NCBI GenBank assembly: GCA_963773035.1
Contig: CAVYZX010000021.1
Span: forward strand, 42,400-106,399
Length of the DNA stretch: 64,000 nucleotides
DNA from: CAVRXZ01 sp963773035
GTDB lineage: Bacteria; Acidobacteriota; Vicinamibacteria; Vicinamibacterales; CAVVIG01
Reading direction: 5' to 3'
A program made the position numbers and the translations under genes. Under the pieces are notes generated by a model, which did not search any database, was not told the origin of the DNA, and was given only the letters and a program-made list of their open reading frames with translations. Positions 23,957 through 32,127 of the stretch are shown here, piece after piece. Each line of letters starts with the position of its first letter. Position 1 is the stretch's first letter.

Positions 23957-26196
23957 TAGTTCTTCACGCAGTCCACGTAATAGCCAAGATTGCCACTGCC
24001 ATCCTCCTTCACCAGACCGTGGATGTCCGTCTCGAAACTGGGAAAGCGTTCGTTGAACGCGCGGGCGAACTTGAGGTAGCTCACAATCGTCCGGTTGAAG
24101 CGCTCACCTGGGATCAGCAAAGGGATGCCCGGCGGGTAGGGTGTGACGAGCATGGCGGTAATGCGGCCCTCCAGATCGTCGATGGCCACGCGCTCGATTT
24201 CCCGATGAGCCATCTTGGCGAAGGCATCCGAAGGCTTCATCGCCGGCACCAAATCCGAGAGATACATCTCGGTGGTCAGGCGCGCCACATCGTTGCTTCT
24301 GTACACATCGTGGATTTGCTGGCAGATGTCGTGGAGCCCGACACGCTCGTAACACGAGTGCTTGGCAACGAATTCAGGCAGCACCTTCCATAGCGGCTGG
24401 TTCTTGTCATAGTCGTCCTTGAACTGCTGCAACGCCGTCACCAGCGTATTCCAGCGGCCCTTGGTAATGCCGATGGTGAACATGACGAAGAAGGAGTAGA
24501 GGCCGCACTTCTCGACAATCACGCCGTGCTCGGCCAGGTATTTGGTGACGATGGCGGCGGGGATTCCGAACTCTTCGGAGAAGTCTCCCTCGATGTCGAG
24601 GCCCGGCGTGATGATCGTGGCCTTTATCGGGTCGAGCAGATTGAAGCCGGCGGCGAGATCGCCGAAGCCATGCCAGCGCTCTCCAGCCTTGAGCATCCAA
24701 CTGTCACGACTCTCCAGACCCTCCTCTGAAAGATCGTCCGGCCCCCACACCTTGAACCACCAGGCGGCGCCCCATTCCTCGTCGACCTTCCGCATGGCGC
24801 GTCGAAAATTCAACGCCTCGGTCAGGGACTCCTCAACGAGAGCCGGACCCCCTGGCTCCTCCATCATCGCCGCCGCGACGTCACAAGACGCAATGATCGA
24901 ATACTGCGGCGAGGTCGAGGTGTGCATCAAGAAGGCTTCGTTGAACACATCACGATCGAGCTTGTTGTTCTGTGCATCCTGAACCAGTATCTGCGAAGCC
25001 TGCGACAGACCGGCCAACAGCTTGTGTGTGGACTGCGTGGAAAACACCATCGACTCCTTGCAGCGCGGCCGATCGGCCCCTATCGCATGGTAATCGCCGT
25101 AGAACTCATGGAAGGCCGCGTGCGGCAGCCAGGCTTCGTCGAAGTGCAGGGTGTCGATCTGTCCGTCGAGCATGCCTTTGATGTCTTCGACGTTATACAG
25201 AATGCCGTCGTAGGTACTTTGCGTGATGGTGAGCACGCGCGGCTGTCCCTTGACCTGGCTGGCAAAAGGATGGGCGGCGATCTTCTTCTGGATGTTCTCC
25301 CAGGTGAATTCGTGTTTTGGGATCGGACCGATGATGCCGAGGTTGTTGCGCGTCGGCATCAGGAACACCGGGATCGCGCCAGTCATGATGATTGCGTGCA
25401 GGATGGACTTGTGACAGTTGCGGTCGACGACGACGATATCGCCGGGCGCAACCGTCGAGTGCCAGACGATCCTGTTCGAAGTCGATGTTCCGTTGGTGAC
25501 GAAAAAGAGGTGGTCGGCATTGAAAATGCGAGCAGCGTTGCGCTCGGACGCCGCGACCGGGCCGGTGTGGTCGAGCAGTTGACCCAACTCCTCGACCGCG
25601 TTACAAACGTCGGCGCGCAGCATATTCTCGCCGAAGAACTGGTGAAACATCTGACCGACCGGCGATTTGAGGAAGGCCACGCCGCCCGAGTGGCCCGGGC
25701 AGTGCCACGAATAGGAGCCATCCGCCGCGTACTGGGTCAGCGCGCGAAAGAATGGCGGGGGCAGGGAATCCAGATAGGCGCGCGCCTCGCGCACCACATG
25801 CCGAGCGATGAACTCCGGTGTGTCCTCGTACATGTGGATGAAGCCGTGCAATTCGCGCAGGATGTCGTTGGGGATGTGCCGGGACGTCCGGGTCTCGCCA
25901 TGCAGGAAGATGGGAATTTCGGCGTTCTTGAAGCGTATTTCCTCGACGAAGGCGCGGAGTCCAGCGATCGTTTCCTCCTCCTCACTCGCCAATTCCTCAT
26001 CGTCCACCGACAGGATGAAGGCCGAGGCTCGGCTTTGCTGCTGCGCGAAAGAAGTCAGGTCGCCGTAGCTGGTCACACCCAGCACTTCCATGCCTTCCTT
26101 TTCGATCGCCTCGGCCAGCACCCGGATGCCGAGCCCGGACGTATTCTCCGAACGGAAATCTTCGTCGATGATGATGATGGGGAACTGGAAACGCAT
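23956..26196 (-). CDS. Orn/Lys/Arg decarboxylase (AdiA-like, fold I PLP enzyme)
   Basis: A 746-residue PLP-dependent basic amino acid decarboxylase. Residues 1-135 form the wing/receiver-like N-terminal domain (FPIIIIDEDF). Then comes the PLP domain with SWHCPGHSGGVAFLKSPVG, FFVTNGTSTSNRIV, the PLP-ring aspartate in LHFDEAWLPHA (Asp353) and the Schiff-base lysine Lys392 in STQSTHKLLAG. The C-terminal domain contains TPYPPGIPLLIPGE. Length and order match the biodegradative arginine/lysine/ornithine group. The substrate is not decided by sequence; arginine is suggested by the divergent neighbour argA. It is a cytosolic enzyme for polyamine supply or acid resistance. Confidence 0.92.
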   Translation of the reverse strand: MRFQFPIIIIDEDFRSENTSGLGIRVLAEAIEKEGMEVLGVTSYGDLTSFAQQQSRASAFILSVDDEELASEEEETIAGLRAFVEEIRFKNAEIPIFLHGETRTSRHIPNDILRELHGFIHMYEDTPEFIARHVVREARAYLDSLPPPFFRALTQYAADGSYSWHCPGHSGGVAFLKSPVGQMFHQFFGENMLRADVCNAVEELGQLLDHTGPVAASERNAARIFNADHLFFVTNGTSTSNRIVWHSTVAPGDIVVVDRNCHKSILHAIIMTGAIPVFLMPTRNNLGIIGPIPKHEFTWENIQKKIAAHPFASQVKGQPRVLTITQSTYDGILYNVEDIKGMLDGQIDTLHFDEAWLPHAAFHEFYGDYHAIGADRPRCKESMVFSTQSTHKLLAGLSQASQILVQDAQNNKLDRDVFNEAFLMHTSTSPQYSIIASCDVAAAMMEEPGGPALVEESLTEALNFRRAMRKVDEEWGAAWWFKVWGPDDLSEEGLESRDSWMLKAGERWHGFGDLAAGFNLLDPIKATIITPGLDIEGDFSEEFGIPAAIVTKYLAEHGVIVEKCGLYSFFVMFTIGITKGRWNTLVTALQQFKDDYDKNQPLWKVLPEFVAKHSCYERVGLHDICQQIHDVYRSNDVARLTTEMYLSDLVPAMKPSDAFAKMAHREIERVAIDDLEGRITAMLVTPYPPGIPLLIPGERFNRTIVSYLKFARAFNERFPSFETDIHGLVKEDGSGNLGYYVDCVKN

Positions 26197-26341
26197 TGGC
26201 GCACCCCGCAGTCACGTCCGGTGAACAGGAACAGAACGTCGCCATCATTTTCGACGATCGCCGTCCCGATAGGCTGTTCGTTACACCGTCGTGACATGGA
26301 ATTGGGAGCATGGTATTGATGGCTGACATGGCCCGAGGTGT

Positions 26342-27643
26342 GTGGTGAAGCTGACAGACCTGCGGGGCATCCTCCAGTACATCCCACAATTTCGCGAGAA
26401 GACGTTCATTCTGGCGATTGACGGCGCGATCGTCACCGACGAGAACTTCGCGACGCTTCTCCTGGACGTGGCGCTCCTGTGGTCGCTGAACATCCGCGTC
26501 GTGATCGTCCACGGCGCGTCGGCACAAATCAGGGCGCTGGCCGAGCAGAATCGGGTCACAGTCTCGAACACGGATGGCACCGGCGTCACCGATGCGGCCA
26601 CCCTCACGCATGCCCTCACGGCCGCCAACCGCCTGACCCACGAGATCCTCGAAGGCCTGTCGGCCAACGACCTTCGTGCGGCCACGGCAAACGTCATCAT
26701 TGCCCATCCCATGGGCATCATTCAGGGCATCGATCAGCTGTACACCGGAAAAGTCGAGCGAGTGGACGAGGAACTGCTCCAGTTGTGGCTTGCTCACGGC
26801 GTGGTGCCGGTCATTCCGCCGCTCGGTTTCGACGGAGATGGTAAGACCTATCGCGTCAACTCCGACGGCGTGGCGGTCGCGGTTGCGGAGGCGCTGAAGG
26901 CCATCAAGCTCATCTTCATCACGTCGCAGAATGGGATCATCCATCGGGGGAACCTCATCAGACGCATGCTGGCGCCCGATCTCGAGGCACTCCTGCAACA
27001 GGACAATGCCGGTTTCGCGCCGGATATGCTGTCGAAGGCCCAACACGCCGCCGCTGCGTGCAGGTCCGGGGTTCCGCGCATTCACGTAATCAACGGTTCG
27101 GTTGACGAAGGATTGCTCGCCGAGGTGTTTTCAAACGAAGGCACCGGAACGTTGATCTATGCGGACGAGTATCAGCACATTCGCCCCGCGAAGAAAAAAG
27201 ACGTACGGGCGATTCAACAACTGACAGAACAGGCGGTAGAGGCGGACGAACTCGTCAAGCGCACCAGAACCACAATTGAAAAGAGTCTCGGCGACTATTC
27301 CATCTTCGAAATCGACAAACAGCCGGTCGCGTGCGTTGCCCTGCACGTCTATCCCGAGCAACGCAAGGGCGAGCTGGCCTGCCTGTACGTCAGTCCATCA
27401 CACGAGAACCAAGGTATTGGGCGCAAGTTGATCCAGTTCGTCGAAGACAAAGCACGCGAATTGAACCTCGACGAGCTGCTCGCGCTTTCGACGCAGGCGT
27501 TCACCTATTTCCAGTTCAAAGGTGGTTTTGCGGAAGGCGCGCCAGGCGACCTGCCGCCTGCGCGCCGTGAAAAATACGAACAAAGCGGCCGGCATTCCAA
27601 GATTCTCGTGAAAAGGCTCAACTCGCCGGCCACACTTCCGTAG
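26342..27643 (+). CDS. argA: Amino-acid N-acetyltransferase (N-acetylglutamate synthase)
   Basis: A 433-residue two-domain enzyme that makes N-acetylglutamate, the first step of arginine synthesis. The amino-acid-kinase-like domain (about 1-280) has VVIVHGASAQIRALAEQN and VIPPLGFDGDGKTYRVNSDGVAVAVAEAL. The C-terminal GNAT domain (about 285-430) has LACLYVSPSHENQGIGRKLIQFVEDKA, with the acetyl-CoA loop NQGIGRKL. Architecture and length match E. coli ArgA. GTG 26342 is taken as the start; an ATG at 26319 is out of frame. It is divergent from the decarboxylase across 145 bases, so a shared, possibly arginine-responsive control region is plausible but not visible. Confidence 0.93.
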   Translation: MVKLTDLRGILQYIPQFREKTFILAIDGAIVTDENFATLLLDVALLWSLNIRVVIVHGASAQIRALAEQNRVTVSNTDGTGVTDAATLTHALTAANRLTHEILEGLSANDLRAATANVIIAHPMGIIQGIDQLYTGKVERVDEELLQLWLAHGVVPVIPPLGFDGDGKTYRVNSDGVAVAVAEALKAIKLIFITSQNGIIHRGNLIRRMLAPDLEALLQQDNAGFAPDMLSKAQHAAAACRSGVPRIHVINGSVDEGLLAEVFSNEGTGTLIYADEYQHIRPAKKKDVRAIQQLTEQAVEADELVKRTRTTIEKSLGDYSIFEIDKQPVACVALHVYPEQRKGELACLYVSPSHENQGIGRKLIQFVEDKARELNLDELLALSTQAFTYFQFKGGFAEGAPGDLPPARREKYEQSGRHSKILVKRLNSPATLP

Positions 27644-27678
27644 CGAAACCGACACGTTCTCGTTGCAGGTCACAACCT

Positions 27679-27774
27679 CCCAACACCGACGACATCAACG
27701 GTTTCGAGTTTGATGGGGCGACACAGTTCAAGTTCGTGAACTTCCTCGAAACGTTGAAGGCGCTTCGACCGTAG
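27679..27774 (+). pseudogene. Possible C-terminal remnant of an unknown protein
   Basis: Downstream of argA, in another frame, about 30 codons read protein-like (NTDDINGFEFDGATQFKFVN then FLETLKALRP) and end in TAG at 27772. There is no start and no intact gene. It could be the tail of a deleted gene next to the repeat element. Low confidence. Confidence 0.25.
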
Positions 27775-27799
27775 AGAAAACGAATTCGCAGCGCCGAAC

Positions 27800-28141
27800 A
27801 ACCACGAAGACATGAAGCGTCACCAATGTTTGCCACAGAGACGCTCGACGCGGGACGGCCTGCGGAGCAGGCCGAGTCTCGGGCACGACAACCCGACAGA
27901 TGAACGATTTTCTCGGAGCTGGTTTATCGTTCATCTGACGGGTTTCGTGCCGGAGCCGCCGCTGCGCGGCCCCGCGTCGAGCGCTTTCAGGCTCACGTTT
28001 TCTCCGTGACTCTGTGCCTCCGTGGCGACACTGGCTTTTGGCGACTGCTTGTCTTCGTGACACTTCGTGGACTTCGTGCCTTCGTGATAGACAAGTGCCC
28101 CAAACCAAGGACTCTGCGGTCTCCGCGGTTTCTGCGTTGAA
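27800..28141. repeat. Composite palindromic repeat element
   Basis: This non-coding stretch is built of nested inverted repeats. Arms gctcgacgcggg (27843-27854) and cccgcgtcgagc (27972-27983) enclose gcacg, aacccg and cagatgaacga, which all reappear in reverse complement as tcgttcatctg, cgggtt and cgtgc, giving a hairpin about 140 bases long. A perfect side hairpin ggcctgc-gga-gcaggcc lies at 27857-27873. Outside the core are CACGAAG/CTTCGTG and CTCTGTG/CTCCGTGG tandem words on both sides. No transposase or ORF is inside it. The same word families occur at 10328 and 12897. Confidence 0.7.
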
Positions 28142-28176
28142 CGTTGTGGCGCCACTGAATCACCGTGTCCGGCCCA

Positions 28177-28714
28177 CTAGCGCTCGATGCGAGCACCGAA
28201 CACGTAGTAGACGGTTTCGAGCAGGGGGATGATGAACCAGTCATCATGGGGAAAGCGGATCATCAGGAACAGGCCCCAGATGGAGAGCAGCGCACCGACT
28301 GTACTGAGGATGCTCCAGCAGAGAGAACGGAAACTGTCGCGACCAGGGAACCTGGTAACCGAATCGATTGCCGTAAAACACTCCCAGATTTCCGAGCCGA
28401 TAGAACACGCTCACATTGAGCAGTTGTCCCAGAAGGATCATCGCTGCGCCAAGCCAGATGGCAGACGGGTTGGGATTCGCCGGCCAGAAGGACCCGTCAC
28501 CATAGATGAAACACCACCCGACGAACACTCCGACCTGAAGGACCTTGAAAGCGTAGAAGAGGGACTCCAGTACCTGGATGGGCTCGCTCGGTGATGCCAC
28601 GCCCAGCGTCGCGCACACCCAGCGAAAGGAGTCCGGAGCATGCCAGATCCACATGTAGCAGAGCCGCTCCAGGCTGAGCAAAAGGGCGGCGCCGACAAAG
28701 ACCAATAGATTCAC
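28177..28714 (-). CDS. Phospholipid methyltransferase-like membrane protein (PEMT/ICMT family), frameshifted
   Basis: The frame starts at GTG 28714, overlapping the previous stop (GTGA), and reads a polytopic protein (VNLLVFVGAALLLSLERLCY; ILLGQLLNVSVFYRLG; YGNRFGYQVPWSRQFPFSLLEHPQY). At about 28300 the frame breaks: it continues as a short tail to 28244, while the +1 neighbour continues the family sequence (VGALLSIWGLFLMIRFP then YYVFGARIER) to a TAG at 28177. Removing one base (CAG TAC A GTC) restores about 178 residues. The family motif HPQY..G and membrane layout fit SAM-dependent methylation of a lipid amine. It is the last gene of the 28-33 kb operon. Confidence 0.7.
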
Positions 28715-29469
28715 GCTCGCTGAGCCCGGCGTGGAAAGTACGTCCACACGTCGGTCAACGGATCGGTCACGAGCTTGACGAACCAGATCATCGAGATCCG
28801 GAAATCGTGCTTCCACGTGAGATAGGCGACACGGAGCCCCACCACGAAAATGGTCCAGCGAAACCAATGCAGCGCGATGCTGTCCAGAAGTGACAGGAAC
28901 CCGCGCGGACTCCACGAGCCCGCCAGTGCTATGTCTATCACCGGAATCAGCGCATAGCCGAGCACGATGAGGGTCTTGTCGCGGGTCGTGTATCCGAGGA
29001 GCAATTCCTCTTTGTCGTGACACGGCGGCTCCAGCACCGCATGGCCAAATTGCCGCACGAACAAAGACGCCAGACCCAGGCACATCGCAGTCGTTAGATC
29101 GTAAAAAATCACCGCATAGCAGTACAGAAAGACGCTCGAACTCAGAAGATGGAGCAGCTGATTGACCTTGTCGCTATGGGACGCGTGATGGTCGTCCTCC
29201 TTGCGTTGCATGACCGCCGCATAAAACGTGCGCAACGGTACGGGCAGCTGCACCAGGCTTCCCGCCATCTCCACGATCAGACGTCTTCGCATGCGCTTCT
29301 CCCTTTCTGGATATTCCTGGGTCGTCAGCCACCATCCATCGGCCTTCATCGTTTGCGCGGCACGACACAACTTCTCCTGCAGCGCCCGGTAATCAGCAAT
29401 CGTGAAGTCCATGCTGCTCAAACATCGGCCGGTCCCTACCCAGCTCAGTGTCACGCCTTCCGCGCGCAA
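28711..29469 (-). CDS. Aminotransferase C-terminus plus polytopic (Mpo1/DUF962-like) membrane domain
   Basis: This 252-codon frame is, I think, not a separate gene but the 3' part of the aminotransferase at 29393-30922. Its first residues (RAEGVTLSWVGTGRCLSSMD then YRALQEKLCRAAQTMKADGWW) are the C-terminal domain expected of a class-III aminotransferase. Reading back, YYLRAEG joins directly to NWLLQ of the upstream frame if one surplus G is removed. From about residue 75 it becomes a membrane domain with HHASHSDKVNQLLH and RQFGHAVLEP, a His pattern loosely like Mpo1/DUF962 proteins, and four or five hydrophobic helices. It ends in a GTGA overlap with the methyltransferase gene. Confidence 0.65.
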   Translation of the reverse strand: MRAEGVTLSWVGTGRCLSSMDFTIADYRALQEKLCRAAQTMKADGWWLTTQEYPEREKRMRRRLIVEMAGSLVQLPVPLRTFYAAVMQRKEDDHHASHSDKVNQLLHLLSSSVFLYCYAVIFYDLTTAMCLGLASLFVRQFGHAVLEPPCHDKEELLLGYTTRDKTLIVLGYALIPVIDIALAGSWSPRGFLSLLDSIALHWFRWTIFVVGLRVAYLTWKHDFRISMIWFVKLVTDPLTDVWTYFPRRAQRA

Positions 29470-30922
29470 GTAGTACCTGCAGCAGCCAGTTGTAGCGGCT
29501 GGGCTCTTTGAAGAGCACCGTCCAGACAGTCGCCAGGTTCAGGACGCGAACGGGTAGCGAGGCATTGGCAAGTTGCTGATTAGTAGCCTGGATCCATTCG
29601 GCACACTGTCTGTTGGCCTCGTCGTACCGCGTTGCCGTCGTTGGCTGAACCACCCAGCGCAGAAACTCGTTCATCGCGCCCATCACGACGGGGTGCGCTG
29701 AAAACGTACCGACGACGTAGGCAATCCGCATCGGGTATCGGGGATCGAAACGGCGCATGAGGGCACTCTTGCCGCATACCACGCCGATCGGCATGCCGCC
29801 GGCGACAGTCTTCCCATACACGACCATGTCCGCACGGACGCAGAAGTACTCTTGTGCCCCGCCTGGGGCAAGCCGGAAGCCCGTATAGACCTCGTCAAAG
29901 ATGAGTGGAACCCCGCACGCCGTACAGACGGCCCGCAACTCGCGTAGCCACTGAGCGTAGCGCTCGGTGGACTCCTGCATCCTGCGTACGTCGCTGGTCA
30001 GCAGCACAGCATCACTCGGCGGAGGTGAATTGGGATGAAACGACTGCACGGGATTGACGAGCACGCCGGCAATCTCTCTCGCGCGACGTCGGATGACGGC
30101 GAGGGAAGACGGATTGACGTCCTTGAGCGTCAGGCAATCGTCGAGGGATCGCTCGCTGCCAAGTCCCGGCTGAACCCCGTCCCACCAACCGTGATAAGCG
30201 CCCGAAAAGCAGACGATCAGCTTTCTCCGCGTGTTGAACCGCGCCATGCGTACCGCGGCCATGACCGCTTCGGTGCCGCTCATATGAAACGACACTTCGT
30301 CCATATGTGAGATTTGCTTGAGCATCTCGACGTTCTCGGCGACAAGTGGATGCAAGGGGCCGAGCACTGGCCCTACTTCCCTGACCCGTTCCCAACCTTT
30401 TTCGATCCATTCCTTGTACTGATCGAAGCCAACGACGTTCACCCCGTAGGAGCCGCCCACGTCGATGGTCCAGTTGCCATCAAGGTCCTGGAGGTTCGGG
30501 CCGTTCGAAGCCGTGACGACCGCGCACAGATTGAACTTCTCCCGAATCACGCGCGCGAAGGGAAACGGCACGCGATTGGTGTCGGTGAAGCGGAGATCCG
30601 AGAAGCTTTCACGGATGGCGTTTCCCCAGGCGATGGATCGAGCGTATCGAGCGTCCAGCGATGAGGCCAACCGGTCGAGCGCCTCCCGGCGCCTTTGGAT
30701 CCAAGGCGCACCCGCTCCGTCGGCGCCAACAACTTCTTCCTCGGTGTAGTGGCGCGCTTTCACCCACGTCGACAGATACCGAGAGACGGTGGGAACCCAC
30801 GCAACGGCCCGAAAGGTCAGAACCGCCCGCACGAGCGCTCGCGCGCCGCAGACGGCAAGCAAGGCAGCAGCGCTCGCAATCACCAACCACAGCCACCGAT
30901 CCACCAAGAGGGTCGTGCTCAT
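29393..30922 (-). CDS. Class-III PLP aminotransferase (glutamate-1-semialdehyde aminomutase-like), 5' part
   Basis: Starts at ATG 30922 (GGAG upstream; ATGA overlap with the glycosyltransferase stop). It has an N-terminal membrane anchor (about 8-35, WLWLVIASAAALLAVCGARA), then an aminotransferase-III domain. Motifs are GGSYGVNVVGF, FHMSGTEAVMAAVRMARFNTR, FSGAYHGWWDG, IFDEVYTGFRLAPGGAQEYF and the PLP lysine in VVYGKTVAGGMPIGVVCG. The frame ends early at 29393 in a nonsense tail (after SRYNWLLQ), while the neighbouring frame 28711-29469 continues the family sequence. The corrected protein would be about 736 residues. A membrane-anchored aminotransferase beside a glycosyltransferase and a methyltransferase suggests a lipid or sugar head-group pathway; the substrate is unknown. 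Confidence 0.8.
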   Translation of the reverse strand: MSTTLLVDRWLWLVIASAAALLAVCGARALVRAVLTFRAVAWVPTVSRYLSTWVKARHYTEEEVVGADGAGAPWIQRRREALDRLASSLDARYARSIAWGNAIRESFSDLRFTDTNRVPFPFARVIREKFNLCAVVTASNGPNLQDLDGNWTIDVGGSYGVNVVGFDQYKEWIEKGWERVREVGPVLGPLHPLVAENVEMLKQISHMDEVSFHMSGTEAVMAAVRMARFNTRRKLIVCFSGAYHGWWDGVQPGLGSERSLDDCLTLKDVNPSSLAVIRRRAREIAGVLVNPVQSFHPNSPPPSDAVLLTSDVRRMQESTERYAQWLRELRAVCTACGVPLIFDEVYTGFRLAPGGAQEYFCVRADMVVYGKTVAGGMPIGVVCGKSALMRRFDPRYPMRIAYVVGTFSAHPVVMGAMNEFLRWVVQPTTATRYDEANRQCAEWIQATNQQLANASLPVRVLNLATVWTVLFKEPSRYNWLLQVLLARGRRDTELGRDRPMFEQHGLHDC

Positions 30923-32127
30923 AGGTGCTCCATGCGTGGTTCCGTTCTCGTTGCGTGCTGATGTCTGGCAACGGATACGGCTGTGCTGTAGGCGCGGTAG
31001 ACCGCATCGAACACGTGATTCCAGGACTTGTCCTCTGCTTCCGCTCGCGCGGCGGTGCGCATCGCCTGACGCCGCAGGTTGTCGTGCACCAGTACTTGAA
31101 CGGCGTGGACGAACTCCCGGTGGTCGCGCACGAGCAGCGCAGACCGCCGCGATTTGGTGATGAACTTTGGACCGCCCTTGGCCATGGCCACCACCGGGAC
31201 GCCCGAGGCCATGGCCTCGAGCACCACGTTCCCGACAGTCTCGGTTTCCGATGGAAACGCGAATATGTCCATGTCTGCGTAGGCCGCTGCCAGGGCTTCG
31301 CCACGAAGCACGCCGGTGAAGCTGGCGTGAATCATGCGGCGCTCCAACCATTGCCGCTCGCTGCCCTCCCCGACGATGGTGAAGCGAACGTCCGTGAGCC
31401 CGCTGTTGACAAGCGCCTGTTCCACCTCTGCCAGGACCCGGACGCTCTTTTCCTTGGACAGTCGTCCGACATAGCCGATGTTGATCGCGGAGTCGGTACG
31501 ACGTCGCTTCAACGGGTTGAACACGTTCGTATCGATACCGCGAGACATCAGGAAAGTCGGTTTGCCCAGACGATCTCTCAACATCGCCAGCAGGTCGTCA
31601 TTCGGCGCCAGGATGACGTCCGGGATGCGATAGAACTGCAAACACGTCCACAGCGAACTCCGTTCAACCCATCGCTGCAGGCGGTGCCTCGCCTTCCTGG
31701 TCATCCATCCCAATCGAAGCCGGCGAGCCGCGTACTCGTGCAGGTTGGTGTGCCACGAGCCAACCATTGGAATGTTCATCCGGTAGCCGAGGTAGGCGCC
31801 GAGCTGGCCAACGTCACTCGGGCCGGTGAAGTGCAGCACGTCAGGTTTGAAGTCTTGAAGCGCTGTCTCGACACGCCGAACGTGCCGCCAGAGAGCCACA
31901 TCGAAGCTCAGATCGTGCTCCAGCCCGAACGATGTGCCATTCCAGCGTGTCAGCTCCACGCGCACGATCGGATCGTCTTCGACCGTCCGTTGCACTGGTC
32001 CGGCGTGAACGGACAGCAGCGGCGTGCCGCGCTCGGCTGCGTACTGCTCGAGCGCACAAGTTGTACGCGCGACCCCGTTGGCTTCGTAGTGGGAGTCGCT
32101 GAACAGCGCAAGTCTAAGTGGTCTCAT
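30919..32127 (-). CDS. GT4-family glycosyltransferase
   Basis: A 402-residue GT-B retaining glycosyltransferase (GT4). The N-terminal domain starts LRLALFSDSHYEANGVARTT and has LHFTGPSDVGQLGAYLGYRM. The C-terminal donor domain has INIGYVGRLSKEKSVRVLAE and the E-x7-E region DIFAFPSETETVGNVVLEAMASG. It resembles diacylglycerol- or phosphatidylinositol-type glycosyltransferases (MgtA, SQD2-like), but the acceptor cannot be assigned. The start ATG 32127 lies 14 bases inside the end of the PHP gene and its stop overlaps the aminotransferase start, so translation of the operon is tightly coupled. Confidence 0.88.
   Translation of the reverse strand: MRPLRLALFSDSHYEANGVARTTCALEQYAAERGTPLLSVHAGPVQRTVEDDPIVRVELTRWNGTSFGLEHDLSFDVALWRHVRRVETALQDFKPDVLHFTGPSDVGQLGAYLGYRMNIPMVGSWHTNLHEYAARRLRLGWMTRKARHRLQRWVERSSLWTCLQFYRIPDVILAPNDDLLAMLRDRLGKPTFLMSRGIDTNVFNPLKRRRTDSAINIGYVGRLSKEKSVRVLAEVEQALVNSGLTDVRFTIVGEGSERQWLERRMIHASFTGVLRGEALAAAYADMDIFAFPSETETVGNVVLEAMASGVPVVAMAKGGPKFITKSRRSALLVRDHREFVHAVQVLVHDNLRRQAMRTAARAEAEDKSWNHVFDAVYRAYSTAVSVARHQHATRTEPRMEHL

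Noticed and set aside
24922..26319. Plus-strand 465-codon frame
   Set aside because: Antisense to the Orn/Lys/Arg decarboxylase, which has the PLP lysine and Asp in place.
27800..28000. Integron attC site
   Set aside because: The hairpin is long, but the GTTRRRY and RYYYAAC core sites are not seen and no integrase is near.
27800..28141. CRISPR array
   Set aside because: Words repeat and invert, but there is no regular repeat-spacer periodicity and no cas gene.
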